Below are positions 38,447 to 46,098 of a stretch of 64,000 bases of DNA, piece by piece. A model generated the notes under the pieces. The model had not been told where the DNA came from, did not search any database, and worked only from the letters and a program-made list of their open reading frames with translations. How positions within the stretch are numbered: the stretch's first letter is position 1; each line of letters opens with the position of its first letter. Source of the DNA: an uncultured Acidovorax sp. Lineage in GTDB: Bacteria; Pseudomonadota; Gammaproteobacteria; Burkholderiales; Burkholderiaceae_C. The stretch lies in assembly GCA_913774955.1 (NCBI GenBank), contig CAJYKV010000001.1:16624-80623 (forward strand). Reading direction: 5' to 3'. The position numbers were made by a program, and so were the translations under genes.

Positions 38447-38728
38447 TCAGGCCTCGACCTTGACGCCTTTCCAGAACGCGAAGCGTCCGCGGATCTGTTC
38501 GGCCTCGGGCAGGGGATCGGCGTAGGTCCAGGCGGCGTCCGGATTGAGTTCGCCGTCGACCAGCAGCGACCGGTAGGTCGCCTGGCCCTTCCATGGGCAG
38601 GTGGTGCGGTGGTTGCTGAACGTGAAGTACTGGGCCTTCAGCGCGCTCTCGGGGAAGTAGTGGTTGCCCTCGACGAGGACCGTGTCGTCGCTCTCGGCGA
38701 CGACCACGCCGTTCCAGGTGGCTTTCAT
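38447..38728 (-). CDS. DUF427-domain protein
   Basis: A protein of 93 residues from the ATG at 38728 (MKATWNGVVVAESDDTVLVE). The family core is clear: GNHYFPESALKAQYFTFSNH, then TTCPWKGQATYRSLLVDGEL, with a Trp/Lys-rich end FAFWKGVKVEA. DUF427 proteins are small single-domain beta-fold proteins of unknown function. No operon partner is evident. Confidence 0.88.
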   Translation of the reverse strand: MKATWNGVVVAESDDTVLVEGNHYFPESALKAQYFTFSNHRTTCPWKGQATYRSLLVDGELNPDAAWTYADPLPEAEQIRGRFAFWKGVKVEA

Positions 38729-38852
38729 GGGGATGGGGTGGGGTTGGAGGTGGATGGGGCTGCACGCTGGCAGGCGCGGACGCCGGGGGGCCTCCGCCAC
38801 GCCTGCACCATACCCGGTTTTCAAGGGTCTGGGCGCTGCCGGCCGGGCCCGC

Positions 38853-41384
38853 TCACTGTGGCGAGGGGCTGGCTTCCACGGGGCCGCGGGCGGGCAGTTC
38901 GATGTGGAACACGGCACCGCCTTCGATGTTGCGCGCATGGATCCGGCCCTGCAGCGCCTCGACGATCTTGCGGCAGATCGCCAGGCCCAGTCCCGTGCCG
39001 CCGAAGCCGTTGCGCGTGGCGCTCGATTGGGCGAAGGCCTCGAAGATGCGTTCCAGTTCGGCCTCGGGAATGCCGGGGCCCTGGTCCTCCACCTCGATGT
39101 GGATCATGTCCTGGCAGTCGACGGCCGCGCGCAGCTGCACGCGGGAGCCGTCGGGCGAGAACTTGATGGCATTGGCGAGCACGTTGCGCACCACCTGCTG
39201 GAAACGCTGCGGATCCACCTTGGCGACGAGCGGGCCCTGCGGGAGATCGATGCGCAGTTCCTGCCGCCGCGACGCGACGAGCGGCTCCAGCTCGCGCGCC
39301 ACCGTGCGGACGTGCCCGCGCAGATCGGTGCGCTCGAGGTGGAAGGTGCCGATGGAGCTTTCGATCTTGGCGACGTCGAGCAGGTCGTTGACGAGGGCCA
39401 GCAGGCGGTGGCCCGCCGCATGGATGTCGGTGAACATCGACCACAGCTGCGCCTCCTGAGTGCGCGCGGTGCCCAGCTCGGCGAAGCCGATGATCGCCTG
39501 CAGCGGCGTGCGCAGTTCGTGGCTCATGTTGGCGACGAATTCGGACCGGGTGCGCGCCGATTCCTCGGCCGCGTCGTGCGCCTCGCGGATCGCGCGCTCG
39601 GCCTCGCGGAACTCGCTGATGTCCATGAGGATGCTGAGCACGCCCGTGACCTCGCCACGGTCGACCTCCACGGCGGCCTTGAGCACGCGCGTCGCGCGCC
39701 GCACGCCGTCGCCGTAGGGAAGATCCATCTCCAGCGTCCTGCCGCCGCCGCCCTCGGCGATGGCTGCGTCGTCGGCCGTCTCGCCCGGGTACAGCTCCAG
39801 GCACTCGCCGACGATGCGGTCGCGGTGGCGTCCCATCGCCTGCTCCCAGGCACGGTTGACGAGGACGACGCGGTGGCAGCGGTCGGTGAGCATCATCGGC
39901 TGCGGACTGGTTTCCAGCAGCAGGTTCTGGAAGGCGAGCTGCGCGCGCAGGCGATGGTAGGCCTGCTCGCGCTCGGTGACGTCCACCGCGCTGCCGACGA
40001 AGCCGAGCAGCGCCCCGTCCGGCGCACACAGCGGGACCGCGGCCACGTCGAGCACGCGCTCACCGCCCTGCGGAGAGAGCAGCCGCACCTGGCGCGTGCG
40101 CACCGCGACGCCGGAATCGGGGGCGAGCATCGCGGCCACGCGTTCGCGGCTGTCCGGCTGGACGAGGTCCTGCAACCGCAGGCCGATGGCGGAGGCGGGC
40201 GGCTGGCTGCTGAGCGCCGTCCAGCGCGCGTTGACGTAAGTGATCGCACCGTCCCGATCGGTGCGGAAGATCAGCTCCTGCACGCTGCGCAGCAGCAGCG
40301 CAAGATCGCGCTCGCTGCGCACGATGCGCTCCTGCGCCGCATCGACGGCCCGGCGGGCGGCCTCCCGCGAGCGCAGGCTGCGCCAGGCGATCCAGGTGAG
40401 CGCCAGCGCGAGCAGCACCATGGTCGCCTCCACGGCCAGAAACGGGTAGTAGCCCGCGAACCAGCGTGCGAAGGCGGCGCTCTTCGGCTCTTCGACGATC
40501 ACCACCAGCGGGCGGCTGCGTGAGGCGCGGTAGGCGACGATGCGGTCGGGGCCGAGCACGCCCAGGCCGGTGTAGCTGCCGCGTTCGTGATAGGGCAGCA
40601 GGCTGTTGAACACCGGCAGCGACGACACGTCGTGCAGGGGCAGGTCGCGCACGAAGATCGAGGACGCCAGCACCTGGCCGTCGTCCGACGCGATCACCGC
40701 GTCGTAGGAGAGCGCCTCCAGCGCGAGGTACTGGAAGTTCGAGAGGGCGTCCGGGTTGATCAGGGCCATCAGCACGAGCGGCGTGCCGGCGGCATCGCGG
40801 AATCCGTACATCAGCGGGATGAACGCCAGGCCGGGCGGGATGGAGGCCGCGGCGGCGGCGCCGCTCAGGCTTTCCAGCCCGCGTCCGGGAAGCAGCGGAC
40901 CGATGCGCTGGATCCGCGCCGCGGGCAGCGGCCCGAGCCGGGCGGTGTCGATGCGGATGCCGGAGGCGGCCGGGTCGGTGCTCGCCAGCACGTGGCCTTC
41001 CAGGTCCAGCACCGCGACGCTGCGCACGAAGGTCAGTGCCGTGAGCACCTGCCGCATGGCGTTCTCCGTGCCGTCCCGGTCGGCGGACCCGGCCTGCAGT
41101 GCCGGCGTCTGCGACAGGCTGAACAGCACCATTTCCCCCGCTTCGAAGGTCCGCGTGGTCTGGTCTTCGAGCACGCGGGCCAGCAGCTGGGCCTGGCTTT
41201 CGCTGGTGGCGAAGGCGCCGCGCAGGTCGCCCAGGCTCACCACCAGCGCGCCGGTGAGCGCGGCGGCCGCCGCGAGCAGCCCGACGGCGAGCACCACGGT
41301 GCTCGCGGGCAGGGCGCCGCGCCGTGCGATGCAGCGGCCGCCGGCCCGCAGCAGCATCCTGTGCAGGAAGCAGCGCCAGATCAT
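38853..41384 (-). CDS. PAS-containing membrane sensor histidine kinase
   Basis: A kinase of 843 residues from the ATG at 41384, whose ATGA overlaps the preceding gene's stop. TM1 is at residues about 28–52 and TM2 at about 313–335. Between them lies a large periplasmic Cache-like sensor region. Two PAS domains follow (about 361–480 and 485–605). The H-box is FVANMSHELRTPLQAIIGFA with His 622. The ATP-binding domain has NVLANAIKFSPDGSRVQLRA, EDQGPGIPEAELERIFEAF and GGTGLGLAICRKIV. No receiver or HPt domain is attached. The kinase is the last gene of the response regulator–binding protein–kinase operon, so its partners are encoded separately. Confidence 0.92.
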   Translation of the reverse strand: MIWRCFLHRMLLRAGGRCIARRGALPASTVVLAVGLLAAAAALTGALVVSLGDLRGAFATSESQAQLLARVLEDQTTRTFEAGEMVLFSLSQTPALQAGSADRDGTENAMRQVLTALTFVRSVAVLDLEGHVLASTDPAASGIRIDTARLGPLPAARIQRIGPLLPGRGLESLSGAAAAASIPPGLAFIPLMYGFRDAAGTPLVLMALINPDALSNFQYLALEALSYDAVIASDDGQVLASSIFVRDLPLHDVSSLPVFNSLLPYHERGSYTGLGVLGPDRIVAYRASRSRPLVVIVEEPKSAAFARWFAGYYPFLAVEATMVLLALALTWIAWRSLRSREAARRAVDAAQERIVRSERDLALLLRSVQELIFRTDRDGAITYVNARWTALSSQPPASAIGLRLQDLVQPDSRERVAAMLAPDSGVAVRTRQVRLLSPQGGERVLDVAAVPLCAPDGALLGFVGSAVDVTEREQAYHRLRAQLAFQNLLLETSPQPMMLTDRCHRVVLVNRAWEQAMGRHRDRIVGECLELYPGETADDAAIAEGGGGRTLEMDLPYGDGVRRATRVLKAAVEVDRGEVTGVLSILMDISEFREAERAIREAHDAAEESARTRSEFVANMSHELRTPLQAIIGFAELGTARTQEAQLWSMFTDIHAAGHRLLALVNDLLDVAKIESSIGTFHLERTDLRGHVRTVARELEPLVASRRQELRIDLPQGPLVAKVDPQRFQQVVRNVLANAIKFSPDGSRVQLRAAVDCQDMIHIEVEDQGPGIPEAELERIFEAFAQSSATRNGFGGTGLGLAICRKIVEALQGRIHARNIEGGAVFHIELPARGPVEASPSPQ

Positions 41385-42223
41385 GGCACCACCAATGCGC
41401 CGAGGCCGTGGCGCTGCGCCGCCGCGGCGAGCCGGCCGTCGCCCTTGATGCGCGCCACGAAGTCGTCCACGACGGCGGTCCATTCCGCATCCCCCGGACG
41501 CACCGCGTAGGCCGACGGGATGCGCAGTACCTCCGAGGGCGGTGTGACCACCCGCATCCAGTCCGCGTTTTCCACGAGCTGGCGCGCGTAGATGTCGTTG
41601 GTCAGGAACACGTCGACGCGGCCCGCCGCCAGCTCGCGCTCCCGCGTGCGGGGCGCGGGCACGCGCACGACGGTGGCGCGCCGGAAGTACGCCAGGACGG
41701 CCGGCAGGATCGATGCGCCGTTCTGCACGCCGATGGCCACGCCGGGCTGGTCGATGTCGTCCCAGTCCCGCACCACGGGGTTGCTCTTGGTGGTGACGGC
41801 CTGCAGGCCGCTCTGGAGGTAGGGCCGGCTGAACCGCAGCAACTGCATGCGCGGCTGCAGCATGCCGATCGCCGACATGCCGACGTCGCAGCGCTGCTCC
41901 GTCAGGTCTTCCACGAGGGTTTCGTGGGCGGAATCCACGTACTCGAGCCGCACTCCGAGGTCGGCGGCGAACTGCCGCGACAGATCGATGTCCATGCCGC
42001 TCAGCTGCAGCGTGCGCGGATTGCGGTAGCTCACGCCGTGGTAGCTGGGCCAGATGCACACCCGCACCACGCCGGAGGCCCGCACGCGGTCGGCGACCGG
42101 TCCCGCCGAGGCGCAGGACCCTGCGCAGGCCAGGACGGCCGCCACGAGCAGGAAAAGCGGCCACGCCGCCGCATGGCGCCCGAGGCAGCGAAGGCGCGCA
42201 GTGCCGCTGGGGGAGGACTCCAT
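41381..42223 (-). CDS. Periplasmic solute-binding protein, family 3 (probable sensor partner)
   Basis: The predicted 280 residues start at the ATG at 42223, which shares one base with the upstream stop (TGATG). A hydrophobic signal segment (WPLFLLVAAVLACAGSCASA) is followed by the SBP_bac_3 fold (SGVVRVCIWPSYHGVSYRNP, LSGMDIDLSRQFAADLGVRL, then EDLTEQRCDVGMSAIGML). It lies between a receiver-only protein and a kinase with no permease or ATPase nearby. This suggests a ligand-sensing role upstream of the kinase rather than import. The ligand is unknown; the fold commonly binds amino acids. Confidence 0.85.
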   Translation of the reverse strand: MESSPSGTARLRCLGRHAAAWPLFLLVAAVLACAGSCASAGPVADRVRASGVVRVCIWPSYHGVSYRNPRTLQLSGMDIDLSRQFAADLGVRLEYVDSAHETLVEDLTEQRCDVGMSAIGMLQPRMQLLRFSRPYLQSGLQAVTTKSNPVVRDWDDIDQPGVAIGVQNGASILPAVLAYFRRATVVRVPAPRTRERELAAGRVDVFLTNDIYARQLVENADWMRVVTPPSEVLRIPSAYAVRPGDAEWTAVVDDFVARIKGDGRLAAAAQRHGLGALVVP

Positions 42224-42606
42224 CAACGGGCGGCGACCGGGGAGGGCCCCAGGCACAGCACCTTCTCGGCGATCTGTGCGGGACTGAACGGCTTGGCGAT
42301 GAATTCGTCGGCACCGGCCTGCAGCCCAGCGTCCCGGTCACGCATGCTGTCGCGGGCGCTGAGCATGATCACCTGCGTACGCGCCAGCGACGGCGTGCTG
42401 CGGATGCGGCGGCAGACTTCCAGGCCGTCGATGCCGCCGGGCATCATCACATCCAGAAGCACGATGTCGGGGCGCTGGGCGTGCGCCATGGCCAGGGCCG
42501 CCGTGCCGTTCTCGGCCTCGTGCAGCGTCAGGCCCTGGTCCTCCAGCGTCATGCGCAGCAGGCGGCGGATATCCGCGTGGTCGTCGACGATCAGGACTGT
42601 TTTCAT
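42223..42606 (-). CDS. Stand-alone response regulator receiver protein
   Basis: A single REC domain of 127 residues from the ATG at 42606. The acidic pocket is VLIVDDHADIRRLLRMTLED, the phospho-Asp is in PDIVLLDVMMPGGIDGLEVC, Thr/Ser in QVIMLSARDSMRDRD, and Lys in FIAKPFSPAQIAEKVL. It has no output domain, so it may be an intermediate in a phosphorelay. It is the first gene of an operon with the binding protein and kinase. Confidence 0.92.
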   Translation of the reverse strand: MKTVLIVDDHADIRRLLRMTLEDQGLTLHEAENGTAALAMAHAQRPDIVLLDVMMPGGIDGLEVCRRIRSTPSLARTQVIMLSARDSMRDRDAGLQAGADEFIAKPFSPAQIAEKVLCLGPSPVAAR

Positions 42607-42636
42607 GAAATACGCAGGTGCGCAGGCAAAGTACGA

Positions 42637-42665
42637 ATCATATTTATTAGATTTGACGTATGCAA
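42637..42665 (-). promoter_or_regulatory. Predicted sigma-70 promoter of the RR–SBP–kinase operon
   Basis: On the minus strand a −35 element TTGCAT (42665–42660) and a −10 element TATGAT (42642–42637) are 17 bases apart, in an unusually AT-rich intergenic segment. The −10 lies about 30 bases upstream of the ATG at 42606. Confidence 0.6.
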
Positions 42666-42724
42666 GTGCTGCTTTCATATAGTTGTGCCACGGCCGAGCC
42701 TGTTGAGCATCGCGGACGGGCACA

Positions 42725-43360
42725 ATGTCAACTATGCCGAATTCCGAAGTACCCCTGCCAGACCACTACACCACCCTGGAAACCGCCAAATTGCTAGGCA
42801 TGGCCGTCCGGTCCATTCAGCTGATGGTGGACCGGGGCGAACTGGAGGCCTGGAAGACCCCCGGCGGGCACCGCCGGATCTCGCGGGATTCGGTCGAACG
42901 CTGGCTGCGCAGCCGTGAAGTGGGCGGCGCGTCGTCCGCTCCCGGCGCGGCGCCGATGCGCGGCGGCTTCTCGGGCCGGCCGAAGGTGCTGCTCATCGAG
43001 GACTCGGTCCACTACCAGAACCTCATCCGGCTGCTGCTCGAGCAGCAGTTCCCGGAAGTGGCGCTGCACATCGCCAGCGATGGCATCGCCGGCCTGGCCA
43101 TGTGCGGCAAGCTCGAGCCGGACGTGCTGATCGTGGACATCCTGTTGCCGGGCCTCGACGGCGCGGCGCTCATCACCAGCCTGCGTTCGCACGCGCAGTT
43201 CGCCCGCGTGCAGCTCGTCGTGGTGACGTCTCTCACCGAAGAAGAGCGTGCCCCCTATGCGTTCGCGCTGCAGGGGCTGCCGGTCATCCAGAAGCCCGCA
43301 CTGGTGGCGGAGCTTCCGGGCGCGCTGCGCACCTGTCTCTCGGCCGCGGTACGGGGCTGA
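42725..43360 (+). CDS. HTH–receiver protein with reversed domain order
   Basis: A protein of 211 residues. Residues about 15–65 form an excisionase/MerR-like helix-turn-helix (YTTLETAKLLGMAVRSIQLM, then GELEAWKTPGGHRRISRDSV). Residues about 85–205 form a receiver domain with an acidic pocket (KVLLIEDSVHYQNLIRLLLE), phospho-Asp (PDVLIVDILLPGLDGAALIT), Thr and Lys (VVVTSLTEEE, VIQKPALVAEL). The DNA-binding part precedes the receiver, the reverse of most response regulators. It is divergent from the receiver–SBP–kinase operon and could bind that intergenic region. Confidence 0.88.
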   Translation: MSTMPNSEVPLPDHYTTLETAKLLGMAVRSIQLMVDRGELEAWKTPGGHRRISRDSVERWLRSREVGGASSAPGAAPMRGGFSGRPKVLLIEDSVHYQNLIRLLLEQQFPEVALHIASDGIAGLAMCGKLEPDVLIVDILLPGLDGAALITSLRSHAQFARVQLVVVTSLTEEERAPYAFALQGLPVIQKPALVAELPGALRTCLSAAVRG

Positions 43361-43374
43361 GCGGCAGCCACCCC

Positions 43375-44142
43375 ATGGGCCCAGGCGCGGCTTCGCCGAA
43401 TCCGGTCGTCCTCCTGGTGGAGGACGACCCTTCGGTCGCGCGCTTCGTGGAAATGGCGCTCGACCGGCTGCCCGTGTCGGTGCAGGTGTCCCCAAGCGTC
43501 GAGTCGGCGCTCGCATGGCTGAAGGCGAACCGCGCGGCGCTGGTGATCACCGATCTGATGATGCCCGGGGAGTCGGGCGTCGGCCTGCTGCACCGGCTGC
43601 AGGCCACGCCGGCACTGGCCGCCGGCGCGCGCGTGGTGGTGCTCAGCGCCGGGCTCGACCATGCGGTGCGCCAGGATCTGCTCGACTGCGGCGCCTGGCG
43701 CGCGCTCGACAAACCGGTGGCCGTCTCGGTGCTGGAGGGCTGCGTGCGCGAAGCGCTGGCGGACCACCTGGCCGCGGCAGTTCCTGCCGCGCCGGCCGCC
43801 CATGCCGCGGACGGCGCGCAGGACGCGGCGTCCGCCGACGCGGTGCGGGCCGCTATCCGGGAATACTTCGGCGGCGATTCCGTGCTGTTCGACCAGTACC
43901 GCACCGCCTGCCTGGCGCAGTTCGCCCGCGATGCCGTGGACGGAGAGCGCGCGCTGCAGACCGCCGACCTGAAGGCATTGCGCCGTCTGGGCCACAGCCT
44001 GGCGGGCGTTCTGCGCGCACTGGGCCGGGCGGAGGACGCCGCGCTGGCCCGTCTCATGGAAGAGGCTGCTCTTCAGGGACGGACCGACGCGCTGCGCGGC
44101 CATTGGGCCCTTCTGCGCGAGCGCCTGGTCGCTCCGCGCTGA
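43375..44142 (+). CDS. Receiver–HPt phosphotransfer protein
   Basis: A protein of 255 residues from the ATG at 43375, 14 bases after the HTH–receiver gene. The N-terminal REC domain has VVLLVEDDPSVARFVEMALD, phospho-Asp in ALVITDLMMPGESGVGLLHR, and Lys in ALDKPVAVSV. After an Ala-rich linker the C-terminal ~105 residues resemble a histidine phosphotransfer domain with LRRLGHSLAGVLRALGRAED. The His in GHSLAG matches the A/G-H-x-L-x-G pattern. It could pass phosphate between the stand-alone receiver and the HTH–receiver. Confidence 0.85.
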   Translation: MGPGAASPNPVVLLVEDDPSVARFVEMALDRLPVSVQVSPSVESALAWLKANRAALVITDLMMPGESGVGLLHRLQATPALAAGARVVVLSAGLDHAVRQDLLDCGAWRALDKPVAVSVLEGCVREALADHLAAAVPAAPAAHAADGAQDAASADAVRAAIREYFGGDSVLFDQYRTACLAQFARDAVDGERALQTADLKALRRLGHSLAGVLRALGRAEDAALARLMEEAALQGRTDALRGHWALLRERLVAPR

Positions 44143-44338
44143 GTGCCACCGGCCGCGGGCCGGTGTTCCATGCTGGGGAATATGGAGAAATCCTGATTGG
44201 ATTCATCTCCGACTGATGTCATGGAATTGATAGATGTAATCACGTGCGTGACCGATCGTTCATATCATTCGCCTGCCTTCTCCGCAGCCGCTGCCCATGC
44301 AGGGCAGCCTGCCTCCGCATCTCCAAAAGTATTCCAAC

Positions 44339-46000
44339 ATGACCGCTTTTTCCCGCATCGGCATCGCCAGACGGTTGTATGCCGTCTGCATCGTCCTCAT
44401 CCTGGCGCTGGCCGGCGCCGCGGCCATGGCCTGGGTGCAGCTTGGCAACGTGGGAGCGCTGGCCCATGCCACCGAGCATGTGCGCGTGCCCCAGCTCACG
44501 CGCATCGCCGCGATCGAGCTGAGCATCACGCAGATCTCCCTGCAGATCCGCCACGCCATGCTGGTGCGGTCGCCGGAGGCCATCAAGGCGACGCTGGCCG
44601 ATATCGACACGAAATACCAGCGCATCGCCGACAACGACGCCGCGTTCCTCGCAGAACTGCAGGACCCGAAAGCGCGCGATGACTTCATCCATGTCTGGCA
44701 GGCGATGGAACAGGAGTTCAAACCCATCGCGGACCGCAACCTGAAGCTGGCCGTCGAAGGCCGCACCGAGGAAGCGGTGGCGGTGCTCGTGGGCGAGACG
44801 ATTCCCATGCGCAACCGCCTCCTGGCCTGGCTGGGCCAGGAGCGCGAGCGCCAGACCGCGATGCTGCGGTCGGAAATCACCAGCATCCAGGCGGATGCGC
44901 TGAAGACCCGCCGGCAATTGCTGGTGCTGGTGGTGGCGATCGCGCTGGGCCTCCTGGCTTTCTCCGGCTACATGGCCCATCTGCTCAAGCGCCGCGTGGC
45001 CGATTCGCGCCGGGTGGTCGAGCGCGTGCGGGACGGTGACCTGACCGTGCCGGTGGTGGACGGTGCCCGGGACGAATTCAGCCCCTTGCTCGCCTCCATG
45101 GCCGAGATGCAGCAGGCCCTGACGCGCGTGGTGTCCACCGTGCGCGGAGGCTCCGACAGCGTGGCGACGGCTGCTGCGGAGATCGCCCAGGGCAACAACG
45201 ACCTGTCCGCCCGCACCGAGCAGCAGGCGAGCGCGCTGGAGGAGACCGCGGCGTCGATGGACGAGCTGGGCGCCACGGTGCGGCAGAACGCCGACCATGC
45301 GCAGCAGGCGAGCCAGTTCGCGCGCAGTGCTTCCGACGTCGCAGCGCGCGGCGGCGAGGTGGTGGCGCAGGTGGTGCGCACGATGCGCGGCATCGACGAG
45401 AGCAGCGGCCGGATCGCTGAAATCACCGGCGTGATCGACGGCATCGCGTTCCAGACCAACATCCTGGCGCTGAATGCCGCCGTGGAGGCCGCCAGGGCCG
45501 GCGAGCAGGGCCGCGGTTTCGCGGTGGTGGCGTCGGAAGTGCGGAGTCTGGCGCAGCGCAGCGCCGAGGCTGCGAAGGAAATCAAAGGGCTCATCACCGC
45601 CAGCGTGGAGCGGGTGCGCCAGGGCTCGGAACTGGCGGACCAGGCCGGCGAAACCATGACCGAGGTGGTCGACTCCATCCGCCGCGTGACGGAGGTGGTC
45701 TCCGAGATCAGCGTGGCGAGCCGCGAACAGAGCGCGGGCGTCGGGCAGGTGGGCGATGCGGTGACGCAGATGGACCAGGTCACGCAGCAGAACGCCGCGC
45801 TGGTGCAGCAGAGCGCCGCCGCTGCCGATGCGCTGCGGGCCCAGGCCGACCGGCTGGTGGCGGCGGTGGCGGTGTTCCGGCTGCAGGACGCGGAGACGCC
45901 CGGGGCCGGTCGTCCGCTGGCGGTGGGCGTGCCGCGCCCGGCGGCGCCTCGCACACCGGCGGCGCCGCGTCTCGCGCTCGGCGCGGGCGCGCTGGCTTAG
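44339..46000 (+). CDS. Methyl-accepting chemotaxis protein
   Basis: A chemoreceptor of 553 residues from the ATG at 44339. TM1 is at about residues 12–35 ([20 protein letters not shown]) and is followed by a four-helix-bundle periplasmic domain. TM2 is at about 190–212 ([20 protein letters not shown]). Then come a HAMP linker and the cytoplasmic signalling hairpin with the conserved tip ([40 protein letters not shown]). There is no C-terminal CheR-binding pentapeptide; the tail is Pro/Ala-rich. It is encoded just after the signalling genes, but there is no direct link. Confidence 0.93.
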   Translation: MTAFSRIGIARRLYAVCIVLILALAGAAAMAWVQLGNVGALAHATEHVRVPQLTRIAAIELSITQISLQIRHAMLVRSPEAIKATLADIDTKYQRIADNDAAFLAELQDPKARDDFIHVWQAMEQEFKPIADRNLKLAVEGRTEEAVAVLVGETIPMRNRLLAWLGQERERQTAMLRSEITSIQADALKTRRQLLVLVVAIALGLLAFSGYMAHLLKRRVADSRRVVERVRDGDLTVPVVDGARDEFSPLLASMAEMQQALTRVVSTVRGGSDSVATAAAEIAQGNNDLSARTEQQASALEETAASMDELGATVRQNADHAQQASQFARSASDVAARGGEVVAQVVRTMRGIDESSGRIAEITGVIDGIAFQTNILALNAAVEAARAGEQGRGFAVVASEVRSLAQRSAEAAKEIKGLITASVERVRQGSELADQAGETMTEVVDSIRRVTEVVSEISVASREQSAGVGQVGDAVTQMDQVTQQNAALVQQSAAAADALRAQADRLVAAVAVFRLQDAETPGAGRPLAVGVPRPAAPRTPAAPRLALGAGALA

Positions 46001-46098
46001 CGCATGCCGCAGCGGCTCGCGTTGCACCGGGCAGCGCACTGCCGGATTCCGGGCAGGCGCCCGCAGGCCGTGCCGCGCTGCAGTAACCTCGGCGGGGT

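Noticed and set aside
38145..38765. Minus-strand frame covering the DnaA-box repeats
   Set aside because: It begins inside the DUF427 region in another frame, has no ribosome binding site, and its first two-thirds are arginine-rich shadow sequence. The repeats are treated as DNA elements.
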